This document shows positions 43,877 to 52,982 of a stretch of DNA of 64,000 bases, piece by piece (position 1 is the first letter of the stretch; every line of letters starts with the position of its first letter). Position numbers and translations under genes: made by a program. The notes under the pieces are model-generated. The model saw only the letters and a program-made list of their open reading frames with translations. It made no database searches and was not told the DNA's origin. Location of the stretch: positions 1 through 64,000 of the forward strand of contig NZ_JAHRGL010000013.1 in assembly GCF_019097855.1 (NCBI RefSeq), read 5' to 3'. Source of the stretch: Geopseudomonas aromaticivorans (GTDB lineage: Bacteria > Pseudomonadota > Gammaproteobacteria > Pseudomonadales > Pseudomonadaceae).

Positions 43877-45289
43877 TCAGCGATTGAGGGGCGACACGAA
43901 GGTGCTCTTGGCGGTGACGCGCACCTCGGGCTGGTCCAGGTCCGCCACTGCGAAGCGCAGCGGGGTTGCGCTGTCGCTGGCGCGCTCGGCGGTCAGCGCC
44001 ACGCTCACCGCGACGTCGAGGATCTCGCCGGGCGCCAGCTGCAGTTCGTGCGCGCCCTGCAGCACGAACGGCCCGGCATCGACCAGGGAGACGGCGTAGC
44101 GATGTGGCTGCTGGGTCTTGTTGATCACCTTGAGGCGGTAGATGTTCTCCACTTGGCCGAGGCTGTTCTCGCGGAACAGGCCGCGGTCCTTCGTCACGTC
44201 CAGTTGCACCATCGGACGCACGTTCAGCGCCCAGCCGAAGGCGCCGAACATCAGCAGCAATGCGGCGGCGTAGCCGACCAGACGCGGGCGTAGCCAGCGG
44301 GTCTTGCCGCCGGCCAGCTCGCGCTCGGAGGTGTAGCGCACCAGGCCGCGGTCGTAGCCCATCTTGTCCATGATGCTGTCGCAGGCGTCGATGCAGGCGC
44401 CGCAGCCGATGCATTCCAGCTGCAGGCCGTCGCGGATGTCGATGCCGGTCGGGCAGACCTGCACGCACAGGGTGCAGTCGATGCAGTCGCCGAGGCCGGC
44501 AGCCCGGTGGTCGACTTCCTTCCGGCGCGGGCCACGGCTTTCGCCGCGCGCGCTGTCGTAGGACACGGTCAGGGTGTCGGCGTCGAACATCACGCTCTGG
44601 AAGCGCGAGTAGGGGCACATGTCGCGGCACACCTTCTCGCGCAGCCAGCCGGCGTTGCCGTAGGTGGCGGCGGTGAAGAAGAACACCCAGAAGGCGGTGG
44701 TCGAATCCAGTTGCAGGGTGAACAGGTCGTGCACCAGCGCGCGGATCGGCGTGAAGTAGCCGACGAAGGCCAGCGCAGTGACCAGGCTCACCGCCAGCCA
44801 CAGGCCGTGCTTGGCGCTGCGGCGCAGCAGCTTGGCGGCCGACCAGGGCGCCGCGTCCAGCTTGATGCGCTGCTGGCGGTCGCCCTCGGTGACCTTCTCC
44901 ACCCACATGAACACCCAGGTCCACACGCTTTGCGGGCAGGTGTAGCCACACCAGATGCGGCCGGCGGCCACGGTGATGGCGAACAGGCCGAAGGCGCAGA
45001 TGATCAGCAGCGCCGAGAGGAGGATGAAGTCCTGCGGCCAGAAGGTGGCGCCGAAGATGTAGAACTGGTGCTCGGCCAGATCCCACAGCACGGCCTGTCG
45101 ACCACCCCAGTTCAGCCAGGCGGTGCCGAAGAACAGCAGGAACAGTGCTCCGGCGCCATACAGGCGCAGGTTGCGGAACAGCCCGGTGAAACTGCGGGTA
45201 TGAATGGCGCCGCCGGCTTGCGCAGGCGTCAGGCGTGTCGGCCGCGGCTCGATCGTCTCGACGATCTGCGCGGGAATGCGTTCGCTCAT
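43877..45289 (-). CDS. ccoG: Cytochrome c oxidase accessory protein CcoG (FixG/RdxA)
   Basis: This 470-residue membrane iron-sulfur protein has an N-terminal set of membrane segments, the WCGYTCPQSVW motif, and two [4Fe-4S] ferredoxin clusters in CIDCTLCVQVCPTGIDI and CIGCGACIDACD. A C-terminal immunoglobulin-like domain follows after the last helix. CcoG reduces copper for assembly of cbb3-type oxidase. The ccoNOP genes are not in the window, so they may be elsewhere or beyond this block. Confidence 0.94.
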   Translation of the reverse strand: MSERIPAQIVETIEPRPTRLTPAQAGGAIHTRSFTGLFRNLRLYGAGALFLLFFGTAWLNWGGRQAVLWDLAEHQFYIFGATFWPQDFILLSALLIICAFGLFAITVAAGRIWCGYTCPQSVWTWVFMWVEKVTEGDRQQRIKLDAAPWSAAKLLRRSAKHGLWLAVSLVTALAFVGYFTPIRALVHDLFTLQLDSTTAFWVFFFTAATYGNAGWLREKVCRDMCPYSRFQSVMFDADTLTVSYDSARGESRGPRRKEVDHRAAGLGDCIDCTLCVQVCPTGIDIRDGLQLECIGCGACIDACDSIMDKMGYDRGLVRYTSERELAGGKTRWLRPRLVGYAAALLLMFGAFGWALNVRPMVQLDVTKDRGLFRENSLGQVENIYRLKVINKTQQPHRYAVSLVDAGPFVLQGAHELQLAPGEILDVAVSVALTAERASDSATPLRFAVADLDQPEVRVTAKSTFVSPLNR

Positions 45290-45549
45290 GGGGATAGCTC
45301 CATCGGGCCTACAAAAGATGGGGGCAATGATCGGCGCATGGCTGCGGGGGAAACAGACTCAGATCCGTCGATAAAAAGCGGATCAGATTGCCGGCATCCG
45401 GCGTGGGGCGGCGCTCGACCAGGGGCACGCCGGTGTTCTGATATGGTTTTTTTAGCGGGATCTGCCGCTGTTTTTGCCTGTTGCCGCTGGGCATAGTCGC
45501 CGCCCTGATTGCCCGCTGCCGCGAGGGCGCGGGCCGGACGAGGTGGCCC

Positions 45550-47217
45550 ATGTACCAATACGACGAATACGACCGCGCCCTGGTGCTCGAGCGCGTCGCG
45601 CAGTTCCGCGACCAGATCGAGCGCCGCCTGAGTGGCGAGCTGAGCGAGGAAGAGTTCCTGCCGCTGCGCCTGCAGAACGGCCTGTACCTGCAGAAGCAGG
45701 CCTACATGCTGCGTGTGGCCATCCCCTACGGCACGCTGTCGAGCGTCCAGATGCGCACCCTGGCGCACATCGCCCGCCATTACGACCGCGACTACGGCCA
45801 CTTCACCACCCGGCAGAACATCCAGTTCAACTGGATCGCGCTGGAGCAGGTCGGCGACATCCTCGAACGCCTGGCCGAGGTGGAGATGCACGCCATCCAG
45901 ACCTCCGGCAACTGCGTGCGCAACATCACCACCGAGGCGTTCGCCGGGGTGGCGGCCGACGAGCTGCTCGACCCGCGGCCGCTGGCCGAGATCCTCCGCC
46001 AGTGGTCGACGGTCAACCCGGAATTCCTCTACCTGCCGCGCAAGTTCAAGATCGCCCTGTGCTCGGCCGAGCAGGACCGCGCGGCGATCATGATGCACGA
46101 CATCGGCCTCTACCTTTACCGCGACGATGCCGGCGAGCTGCTGCTGCGGGTGATGGTCGGCGGCGGCCTGGGGCGCACGCCGATCCTCGCCCAGCAGGTG
46201 CGCGAGGCGCTGCCCTGGCGGCACCTGCTGTCCTACGTCGAGGCCATCCTGCGGGTGTTCAACCGCCATGGCCGGCGCGACAACAAGTACAAGGCGCGCA
46301 TCAAGATCCTGGTCAAGGCGCTGGGCGTCGATGTCTTCGCCCGCGAGGTGGAGGAGGAGTGGCAGCACATCAAGGACGGCCCGGCCGAGCTGACCGAGGC
46401 GGAATACCAGCGGGTAGCGGCGTTCTTCGCGCCGCCAGCCTATGCGCAGTTGCCCGACACCGACCTCGACTACGGCAGCGCGCTGGCCTGCGATCCTGAG
46501 TTTGCCCGCTGGGCGGCGCGCAACCTGCGGGCGCACAAGGTGCCGGGCTACGCCTCGGTGGTGCTGTCGACCAAACCCGGCGCAGACGCGCCGCCGGGCG
46601 ACGTGACCTCGGCGCAGATGGAAGGCATCGCCGAGCTGGCCGAGCGCTACGGCTTCGGCGAGATCCGCATCGCCCACGAACAGAACGTGGTGCTGCCCGA
46701 CGTGCGCAAGGCCGACCTCTACGCCCTATGGCAGCGCGCCTGCGAGCTGGGCCTGGCCACGCCGAACATCGGCCTGCTCACCGACATCATCGCCTGCCCC
46801 GGCGGCGACTACTGCTCGCTGGCCAACGCCAAGTCGATCCCCATCGCCCAAGCCATCCAGGAGCGTTTCGCCGATCTCGACCACCTGCACGATCTGGGCG
46901 AGCTGAGCCTGAACATCTCCGGCTGCATGAACGCCTGCGCCCACCACCACATCGGCAACATCGGCATCCTCGGCGTCGACAAGAACGGAAGCGAGTGGTA
47001 CCAGGTGACCATCGGTGGCGCCCAGGGCAAGGCCAGCGCACTGGGCAAGGTGATCGGCCCGGCGTTCGGCGCCGAGCAGATTCCCGAGGTCATCGAGCGG
47101 CTGGTCGACACCTTCATCGCCTACCGCGAGGGCGACGAGCCCTTCGTCGACACCGTGCAGCGCATCGGCCTGGAGCCGTTCAAGGAGCGGGTCTACCGTC
47201 AGGAGGTGCCGGCATGA
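45550..47217 (+). CDS. cysI: Sulfite reductase haemoprotein (CysI type)
   Basis: This 555-residue protein is the sirohaem/[4Fe-4S] reductase of pseudomonads, which converts sulfite to sulfide. Cluster-binding cysteines are in CPGGDYC and, further on, ISGCMNAC; the substrate-side region includes HFTTRQNIQFNW and QTSGNCVRNITT. It is the destination of sulfite released by the sulfone and sulfonate oxygenases encoded earlier in the window. The ATG at 45550 follows GAGGTG; an upstream in-frame extension has no homology. It overlaps the next gene by 4 bp (ATGA). Confidence 0.93.
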   Translation: MYQYDEYDRALVLERVAQFRDQIERRLSGELSEEEFLPLRLQNGLYLQKQAYMLRVAIPYGTLSSVQMRTLAHIARHYDRDYGHFTTRQNIQFNWIALEQVGDILERLAEVEMHAIQTSGNCVRNITTEAFAGVAADELLDPRPLAEILRQWSTVNPEFLYLPRKFKIALCSAEQDRAAIMMHDIGLYLYRDDAGELLLRVMVGGGLGRTPILAQQVREALPWRHLLSYVEAILRVFNRHGRRDNKYKARIKILVKALGVDVFAREVEEEWQHIKDGPAELTEAEYQRVAAFFAPPAYAQLPDTDLDYGSALACDPEFARWAARNLRAHKVPGYASVVLSTKPGADAPPGDVTSAQMEGIAELAERYGFGEIRIAHEQNVVLPDVRKADLYALWQRACELGLATPNIGLLTDIIACPGGDYCSLANAKSIPIAQAIQERFADLDHLHDLGELSLNISGCMNACAHHHIGNIGILGVDKNGSEWYQVTIGGAQGKASALGKVIGPAFGAEQIPEVIERLVDTFIAYREGDEPFVDTVQRIGLEPFKERVYRQEVPA

Positions 47218-47744
47218 ACAACCTGATCAAGCTGGGCGAGGGCGGCGCACGTCTGGTCGCCGACGATCCGTGGAGCTGGGTGCGCGAGCCGGCCGATCCA
47301 TTGCCGGAAGGCCCGCTGCTGCTGCCCCTGGCGCTGTGGCGGCAGCGGCAGAGCGCGGCGGTACTCGCCGGTGAGGCCGCCAGCCGCGACGGCCTCTGGC
47401 TGGCTCCCGACGACGAGCCGGAGCAACTGGCGCCCTGGCTGGCCGGTCTGCCGCTGATCGCCCTGGAATTCCCCAGTTTTCGCGACGGCCGTGCCTACAG
47501 CCAGGCCTACCTGCTGCGTACCCGCCTGGGCTGGCAGGGCGAGCTGCGCGCGGTGGGCGATGTGCTGCGCGACCAGCTCAGCCACATGCGCCGATGCGGC
47601 TTCGACGCCTTCGCCGTGCGCGAGGACAAGTCGGTTGCCGACGCGCTCAAGGGCCTGCAGGGCATCAGCGTGCTGTACGGACGCTCGGTGCTGGAGCCAC
47701 GGCCGCTGTTCCGCCGGCGCCTTGGGGCGGACAAGGAGGAGTAG
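47214..47744 (+). CDS. DUF934 protein, partner of CysI
   Basis: This 176-residue DUF934 family protein contains LALWRQRQSAAVLAGE, LPLIALEFPSFRDGRAYSQA and LLRTRLGWQGELRAVGDVLR, then QLSHMRRCGFDAFAVRED, all hallmarks of the family. It is always found next to this type of CysI and is presumed to help its assembly or electron delivery. Its start overlaps the cysI stop by 4 bp, so translation is coupled. Confidence 0.9.
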   Translation: MNNLIKLGEGGARLVADDPWSWVREPADPLPEGPLLLPLALWRQRQSAAVLAGEAASRDGLWLAPDDEPEQLAPWLAGLPLIALEFPSFRDGRAYSQAYLLRTRLGWQGELRAVGDVLRDQLSHMRRCGFDAFAVREDKSVADALKGLQGISVLYGRSVLEPRPLFRRRLGADKEE

Positions 47745-47783
47745 GGCGGCGACCGTGCGCGGTTGGTGCATGCTCCTGGTATT

Positions 47784-47809
47784 ACAGCTGGCGGGCGCCG
47801 CCAGCTGTT
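47784..47809. terminator. Strong stem-loop between the cysI operon and the chemoreceptor gene
   Basis: ACAGCTGGCG and CGCCAGCTGT form a perfect 10-bp stem around GGCGC, followed by TCT. It lies between converging units, 40 bp after the DUF934 gene. The T-run is short, so strength is uncertain. Confidence 0.55.
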
Positions 47810-47843
47810 CTGGCCAGTGAGCGTCCTGAGGCGAGGCTGCCGA

Positions 47844-49505
47844 TTAGAAAGCGGCCCACATTGCTTCGCGGGGCTCGGCTTCGCTGTATCTGGATGCGGA
47901 TGGAAGGACGCTACGCGCAGCGGTTTCGCTCTGCCGCTCCTCGCGATAGGCCGGGGCATTGGTCTTGAACGAGGCGACCCGCTGCTTCATCTGGCCGGCC
48001 TGGCTTTCCAGGGCGGCGACGGCAGCGCGGGATTGTTCGACCAGGGCGGCGTTCTGCTGGGTGGTGCTGTCCAGCTGATTGATCGCGGTATTGATCTGGC
48101 CGATGCCGGCGCTCTGTTCGCGGGTAGCGCAGGCGATCTCCTGCATCAGGCCGGAAAGCTGGCCGATCGAGACCACGGTTTCGCGAATGGTCTGGCCGCT
48201 GTGTTCGGCCTGGCGCACACCATGGCTGATCTTGCTGCTCGTTGCTTCGATCAGGTCGCGGATCTCGCTGGCCGAGGCGGCACTGCGACTGGCCAGGCTA
48301 CGCACTTCGGCGGCGACCACGGCGAAGCCGCGGCCCTGCTCGCCGGCGCGCGCGGCCTCGACCGAGGCGTTGAGGGCGAGAATGTTGGTCTGGAAGGCGA
48401 TCGAATCGATGACCGTGATGATGTCGTTGATTCTTTGCGAGCTGGCGGCGATTTCCTGCATCAGGGCGATGCTCTGTTCGACGTCCTGGCCGCCACTTTG
48501 CGCCGTGCGGGCGGCCGATGACGCCAGGCGGTTGGCCTGCTCGGTGGATTCGCTGTTCTGCTGCACCAGCGCGGTGATCTGCTCCATGCTGGAGGCGGTC
48601 TGCTGCAGGGCGGCTACCTGCTCGTCGGTGCGGGAAGACAGCTCCTGGCTGCCGAGGAAGACCTCGTGGGCACCGGTGAAGACCTGCTCGCTGCTGTCGT
48701 GCAGGGAATCCACCAGCGCCGACAGCTTCTGATTGGTTTCGCCCATGGCCTCGAGCAGCAGGCCGGTTTCGTCGTGGGGGTTGCCGAAGATGTCCTGGGT
48801 CAGGTCGCCGTCGGCGACGCGGCGGGTCGCCTCCAGTGCGCTGCGCAGCGGAGCGCAGATGCTGCGGGTGATGCGCACGGCCATGATCGCGGCGATCAGC
48901 AGGGCCAGCGCGGAGAATGCCAGCAGGCCGATCAGGGCGTTGCGGTGTTGCCGGGCGATCTGTTCGCCCGCGCCATCGACCAGCTTCACGGCCGCCTGGT
49001 CGATGCCTGCCGCCAGTTTGTCCAGTTGCTGGATCTCGTCATTGAACTGGCCGAAGACCATGTCGGCAATCGACGGGTCGGTAATTTCGCCCGCCTCGAT
49101 CCGGCCGTATACGCTAGCGAAGCCGTTGCTGTAGGCGTCCAGCAAGGTGCTCGACTGCAAGTAGAGTTCGCGCAATTCGGCATTCGGGGCCAGTGCGGCA
49201 CCTGCTTTCAGGGTTTCGGCGAGCGCCTGCTGGCTGGTATCCCAGTGCTGCTTGTGGGTGTGCACGGCTTGCAGGTTGTTGACGTTGAGGAAGATGTCCT
49301 TTTCGGCACGCCGTCCTTCGAGGGACAGGCGACGGACTTCAGCGGCATTGCTGGAGAGGGCGACATCGACGCGGAGCATTTCGTTGGCGGTGCGCTTCTG
49401 CGCCGCTAGGCCCTGCAATCCAACCCCGGTAGCGGCGGCGAGCAGCAGCGCGATGGAGCCAAAGGCAATGCCGAGGCGGGGACCAATTTTCAGGCGGGAT
49501 AGCAT
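47844..49505 (-). CDS. Methyl-accepting chemotaxis protein
   Basis: This 553-residue chemoreceptor has a first membrane helix at about 10-30, a periplasmic four-helix-bundle-like sensor of about 150 residues, a second helix ([20 protein letters not shown]), a HAMP domain and a cytoplasmic coiled-coil. The conserved tip [20 protein letters not shown] and [14 protein letters not shown] leave no doubt. The ligand is unknown. The ATG at 49505 ([15 protein letters not shown]) is used; a TTG 18 bp upstream is also open. It lies next to the flagellar genes and probably serves that motility system. Confidence 0.92.
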   Translation of the reverse strand: MLSRLKIGPRLGIAFGSIALLLAAATGVGLQGLAAQKRTANEMLRVDVALSSNAAEVRRLSLEGRRAEKDIFLNVNNLQAVHTHKQHWDTSQQALAETLKAGAALAPNAELRELYLQSSTLLDAYSNGFASVYGRIEAGEITDPSIADMVFGQFNDEIQQLDKLAAGIDQAAVKLVDGAGEQIARQHRNALIGLLAFSALALLIAAIMAVRITRSICAPLRSALEATRRVADGDLTQDIFGNPHDETGLLLEAMGETNQKLSALVDSLHDSSEQVFTGAHEVFLGSQELSSRTDEQVAALQQTASSMEQITALVQQNSESTEQANRLASSAARTAQSGGQDVEQSIALMQEIAASSQRINDIITVIDSIAFQTNILALNASVEAARAGEQGRGFAVVAAEVRSLASRSAASASEIRDLIEATSSKISHGVRQAEHSGQTIRETVVSIGQLSGLMQEIACATREQSAGIGQINTAINQLDSTTQQNAALVEQSRAAVAALESQAGQMKQRVASFKTNAPAYREERQSETAARSVLPSASRYSEAEPREAMWAAF

Positions 49506-49653
49506 CCAGAGTTCCACAGTCAACCAAATGATGGCGTATTGATATCATCTGGTCGTTGCGGTTTAGTGACGGCGGGCTGCTCCGGGTGCGAGGGTCAACG
49601 TCTTGCGTCTGCTCGGCGGCGGCCTGCCGGTGCCGGACTGGGAGCCGGGGGCG

Positions 49654-50106
49654 TCAGGCCCGCGAGTCAATGCCGCCGAGGCTGCCGCGGCGGGCCTGGC
49701 CGTCAGGGCCGTAGAGTCCCTTGCCGGCGGCTTCGTGGAGGAAGTTGAGCATGCGCTGGTTGTGCTCGAGGCGATTGCGGATGCTCGCGCCGTTGAGGCG
49801 GTTGAGCTGCTGGGCGCGGCCGGCCTGTTCGAGCAGTTGCTGCCAGGTCGCCAGGCAGCCGGCATCTTCGGCCGCACGGGTCGCCCCCGCGCGCTCCTCG
49901 CCATAGCCGAGGCGCCGCTGGGCATACTGGCGCTGGGTTTCCAGCTGCTCGATCTCGTCCAGCAGGGCCTGCTTGTCGTTCGCCAGTGCGCTCAGGCGCT
50001 GACCGTCGACCCGGCCTGCACCCAGCTGCTGGGCCTCGGCTTCGAGCAGTTGGATGAAGCGCGCCACGGTGGCGGATTGGCGGGCGAGGTGCTTGGCCAG
50101 GCTCAT
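49654..50106 (-). CDS. flgN: FlgN, chaperone for hook-associated proteins
   Basis: This 150-residue helical protein begins with a long coiled-coil (FIQLLEAEAQQLGAG, ANDKQALLDEIEQLETQR) and ends with the FlgN-type NRLNGASIRNRLEHNQRMLN segment. FlgN binds FlgK and FlgL in the cytoplasm and brings them to the export gate. It is 22 bp behind flgM and most likely transcribed from the sigma-28 promoter in front of it. Confidence 0.88.
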   Translation of the reverse strand: MSLAKHLARQSATVARFIQLLEAEAQQLGAGRVDGQRLSALANDKQALLDEIEQLETQRQYAQRRLGYGEERAGATRAAEDAGCLATWQQLLEQAGRAQQLNRLNGASIRNRLEHNQRMLNFLHEAAGKGLYGPDGQARRGSLGGIDSRA

Positions 50107-50128
50107 GCGGACTCCGGAGTGGGATGGA

Positions 50129-50410
50129 TCAGTCGTGCTCGAGTTGTTCGCGCACGCTGGCGATCAGGCCGTCGGCGATGCGCTCGGCACTGATCTGCAG
50201 GCGACCTTCGAGGATGGCCTGGCGGATCTCGGCCACACGCGCCGGGTCGACATCCTGGGTCGCATTCTTGCCGCTGGCGGCGCTCAGGTGGCTGACCGTC
50301 GACGGCGATTCGGCCACGGGTTTGGCCTGGCTGCGCAAAGCCCGGGCACTGGCTTCCTTGCCTTCCGTCGCTGTCGGGCGGGTCGGCGGATGAGAGCTGT
50401 CGATTTTCAC
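50129..50410 (-). CDS. flgM: FlgM, anti-sigma-28 factor
   Basis: This 93-residue protein is disordered at the N-terminus and has the sigma-binding helices at the C-terminus: VDPARVAEIRQAILEGRLQI, then SAERIADGLIASVREQL. It holds FliA inactive until it is exported through the finished hook. The GTG start at 50410 is chosen because GGGAG stands 7 bp before it; frames further upstream read through the promoter. A sigma-28 promoter precedes it, so expression is autoregulated. Confidence 0.88.
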   Translation of the reverse strand: MKIDSSHPPTRPTATEGKEASARALRSQAKPVAESPSTVSHLSAASGKNATQDVDPARVAEIRQAILEGRLQISAERIADGLIASVREQLEHD

Positions 50411-50442
50411 GGGAAATCTCCCTTGCATGGGTTCTGTACGCA

Positions 50443-50469
50443 ATATCGGCCGCTGGCGAGCCGACTTGA
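50443..50469 (-). promoter_or_regulatory. Sigma-28 promoter of flgMN
   Basis: On the minus strand TCAAGTCG, 11 bases, then GCCGATAT; the consensus is TAAAGTTT-N11-GCCGATAA. It lies 33 bp before the flgM start. Confidence 0.7.
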
Positions 50470-50528
50470 GCCGTTCCGAGGGCAGATGTGTGCGCTTGGT
50501 CTCAGATTATGCACGCCATGGCCGCGGT

Positions 50529-51236
50529 CTAGAACTCCACGCTCAGCAGGTTGCGACCGCTGACCCGGGCCCGGATGACCTCGCCGGCTTCGCTGCGGAT
50601 GCGGACTTGCTCGCCCATTGCGCCGCTGTCCAGGGCGGTGCCGTCGCGGCTGATGACGAAGCCGCTGGCGCGTGCCTCGACCCGAACCTGGGCGCCACGG
50701 CTGACCAGCGGCACGCTGCGCAGGGCATTGCCCGGTAGCGGGCTGCCCTGGGGGAGGTCGCGAGCGAGCTGGCGGCCGACAGCCTGCGCCGTGTCGAGCA
50801 CTGCATGGCGCGGCAGGCGGCCGAGATCGCCGTGCCGCAGCTCCAGCAGGTCGGCAGTCAGGATCTCGCCAGCGCTCAGCGCGCGGCGGGTGACCGGATA
50901 CTCGGCGCTGATCGCCACCGTCGCCTGTAGATAGCGGGTCCTGGCACCCTCGCAGCGCACGCCCACGGCTACCCGTCCGGGCACCGGCAGTTCGTTGCGC
51001 GGCAGGAAGGGCTGGGGGTTCTCACAGGGGGGCAGCTGGGCTGCGCTCGGCTGCACCGTCACGCTGACCTGCCGGCCGGGGCCGCCAGCCGCACCGACCA
51101 GCAGTTCCTGCACCCGGGCTGCCAGCGGCTCCGGCTCGGCGGTCGCGTGACCGGCGCTGAGTAGCGCCAGCAGGGCCAGCACGGCGGACAGCGCCGTGCG
51201 CAACCGGGTGTGGGAGGGGCAGCGCTGGCTCGGCAT
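50529..51236 (-). CDS. flgA: FlgA, P-ring assembly chaperone
   Basis: This 235-residue periplasmic protein has a signal peptide (to about residue 33, ending GHATA), an N-terminal beta-rich part and a SAF domain with YPVTRRALSAGEILTADLLE and DLPQGSPLPGNALR, ending with the FlgA signature VRIRSEAGEVIRARVSGRN. It assists FlgI polymerisation around the rod. The ATG at 51236 puts the signal sequence in the right place; the next ATG upstream would add 17 residues. It is divergent from flgB. Confidence 0.9.
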   Translation of the reverse strand: MPSQRCPSHTRLRTALSAVLALLALLSAGHATAEPEPLAARVQELLVGAAGGPGRQVSVTVQPSAAQLPPCENPQPFLPRNELPVPGRVAVGVRCEGARTRYLQATVAISAEYPVTRRALSAGEILTADLLELRHGDLGRLPRHAVLDTAQAVGRQLARDLPQGSPLPGNALRSVPLVSRGAQVRVEARASGFVISRDGTALDSGAMGEQVRIRSEAGEVIRARVSGRNLLSVEF

Positions 51237-51300
51237 GGCGGTGGCTCGGGAGGTGCGACGGAGGGCAATTCTAGGGGCGCAGGCCATACGGCAAGGCTGA

Positions 51301-51319
51301 AATTGGCTGGTAAATACCG
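51301..51319. promoter_or_regulatory. FlhDC-box-like sequence between flgA and flgB
   Basis: AATTGGCTGGTAAATACCG resembles the FlhDC half-site AAT-GGCA-GAAATAGCG. It is in the control region shared by flgA and flgB, about 100 bp before flgB. The resemblance is partial, and a matching inverted half-site was not clearly found. Confidence 0.3.
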
Positions 51320-51401
51320 GCCTGTTCAGGCCTTTGCGTTGGCCGGGCGCCCCCTATTCTGTGCACTGAATCATATTTTCTTGTGCGCGGAGGTCGCCCG
51401 C

Positions 51402-51818
51402 ATGATCGACAAGCTTGACGGTGCACTGCGTATGCACCAGCTGGCATTGGGGTTGCGTGCAGAGCGCCAGCAGGTGCTGGCCAACAACATCGCCAATGCC
51501 GACACGCCGAACTTCAAGGCGCGGGACTTCGACTTTGCCGCCGAACTGAGCAAGGCCTCCCAGGGCGCCCCGCTTGCCTCTGGCGCCCAGGGGCTCAGGA
51601 CCACCAATGCCCGCCACCTCCATGCACAGCTGGACAGCCTCGGTGCCGCGCGCGAGATGCTCTATCGCATCCCCGCCCAGCCGAGCATGGACGGCAACAC
51701 CGTGGACATGGATTTCGAGCGTGGCGAGTTCGTCGATAACGCGGTGCGCTACCAGGCCAGCCTGGCCCTGATGAACAGTCGTATCCAGGGGCTCAAGTCG
51801 GCCCTGCAGCCCGAGTAA
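51402..51818 (+). CDS. flgB: FlgB, proximal rod protein
   Basis: This 138-residue rod protein has the shared axial N-terminus LRAERQQVLANNIANADTPN and the C-terminal VDNAVRYQASLALMNSRIQG helix. It forms the part of the rod nearest to the export gate. It is first in a ten-gene run up to flgK, ending with flgL; GGAGG precedes the ATG. The intergenic gap to flgC is 6 bp. Confidence 0.94.
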   Translation: MIDKLDGALRMHQLALGLRAERQQVLANNIANADTPNFKARDFDFAAELSKASQGAPLASGAQGLRTTNARHLHAQLDSLGAAREMLYRIPAQPSMDGNTVDMDFERGEFVDNAVRYQASLALMNSRIQGLKSALQPE

Positions 51819-51824
51819 TCCGTC

Positions 51825-52232
51825 ATGTCGATGTTCAACATCTTCAATATCTCCAGCTCCGCGCTGAGCGCGCAGTCGCAGCGCATGAACGTCACGGCCA
51901 GCAACATGGCCAATGCGGATAGCGTGACCGGTCCCGATGGCCAGGCCTACCGCGCCAAGCAGGTGATCTTCGAGGCCCAGGGCGGTGACAGCCAGGGCGT
52001 GGGCGGCGTGCGCGTGGCCCGGGTGATCGAGGACGACGCGCCGATGCGTCTGGAGTACCGCCCCGGTCATCCCCTGGCGGACGAGCGCGGCTATGTGAGC
52101 ATGCCGAATGTCGAGCCGGTCAACGAGATGGTCAACATGATCTCCGCCTCCCGCTCCTACCAGGCCAACGTCGAGGTGATGAACACCAGCAAGCAGCTGA
52201 TGCTCAAGACCTTGACGCTGGGCGATAGCTGA
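51825..52232 (+). CDS. flgC: FlgC, proximal rod protein
   Basis: This 135-residue rod protein has [20 protein letters not shown] at the N-terminus and the [19 protein letters not shown] helix at the C-terminus, both typical of axial flagellar proteins. It lies between flgB and flgD, and its start codon is 6 bp behind flgB. It polymerises with FlgB, FlgF and FlgG to form the rod. Confidence 0.94.
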   Translation: MSMFNIFNISSSALSAQSQRMNVTASNMANADSVTGPDGQAYRAKQVIFEAQGGDSQGVGGVRVARVIEDDAPMRLEYRPGHPLADERGYVSMPNVEPVNEMVNMISASRSYQANVEVMNTSKQLMLKTLTLGDS

Positions 52233-52243
52233 GGAGTACCGGC

Positions 52244-52918
52244 ATGACTACCACTATCGATACTTCGGTCATCAATGCGATCAACGGCGGCGCCGCGACG
52301 ACTGCCAGCGAGAGGCAGAAGGCCGAAGACCTGCGTTCCAACTTCATGACCCTGCTGGTCACCCAGTTGCAGAACCAGGACCCGCTCAAGCCGATGGAAA
52401 ACGCCGAGATGACCTCGCAGCTGGCCCAGGTCAACACGCTGAGCGGCATCGAGGAGCTGAACGAGACGCTGCAGGGCATCACCGGACAGATCGATGCCGG
52501 GCAGACCCTGCAGGCCTCGGCGCTGATCGGGCGCAACGTGCTGGTGCCCGGCGACCGCGTGCTGGTCGGTAACGGAACGGCGACCCCGTTCGGCATCGAA
52601 TTGGCGGCGCCGGTCGATCAGGCCAAGGTCAGCATCTACGACGGCAGCGGCCAGTTGGTGCGCCAGTTCGAACTCGGCGCGCTGGACGCTGGCGTCGAGT
52701 CGTTCGTCTGGGACGGCACGCTGGACGATGGCAGTGCCGCGCCGGACGGGGCCTACCGAGTAGCTGTCGAGGCCAGTGCCGATGAGCAGGCCCAGCAGGC
52801 CACCGTGCTCAGCTATGCGCAGGTCGGCGCGATCAGTACCGGCGCCAGCGGCCCGCTGCTGGACCTGGGCGCCACCTTGGGCCGAGTCGGCCTGCAGAAC
52901 GTTCGTCAGATCCTTTAA
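52244..52918 (+). CDS. flgD: FlgD, hook cap protein
   Basis: This 224-residue scaffold contains FMTLLVTQLQNQDPLKPMEN, the diagnostic FlgD motif, and a C-terminal Ig/tudor-like part with SFVWDGTLDDGSAAPDGAYR. It caps the growing hook and allows FlgE assembly, then leaves the finished structure. It starts 11 bp after flgC. Confidence 0.94.
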   Translation: MTTTIDTSVINAINGGAATTASERQKAEDLRSNFMTLLVTQLQNQDPLKPMENAEMTSQLAQVNTLSGIEELNETLQGITGQIDAGQTLQASALIGRNVLVPGDRVLVGNGTATPFGIELAAPVDQAKVSIYDGSGQLVRQFELGALDAGVESFVWDGTLDDGSAAPDGAYRVAVEASADEQAQQATVLSYAQVGAISTGASGPLLDLGATLGRVGLQNVRQIL

Positions 52919-52982
52919 CCGCCTTTTTATACGGATTCGCGTGGCAGGCTGACGGCCGCTGCGCCAGGGGAGTGAAGTCAAT

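Noticed and set aside
47507-47968. Frames on both strands across the DUF934 gene end and the gap behind it
   Set aside because: They overlap a well-supported gene and a stem-loop and have no family resemblance.
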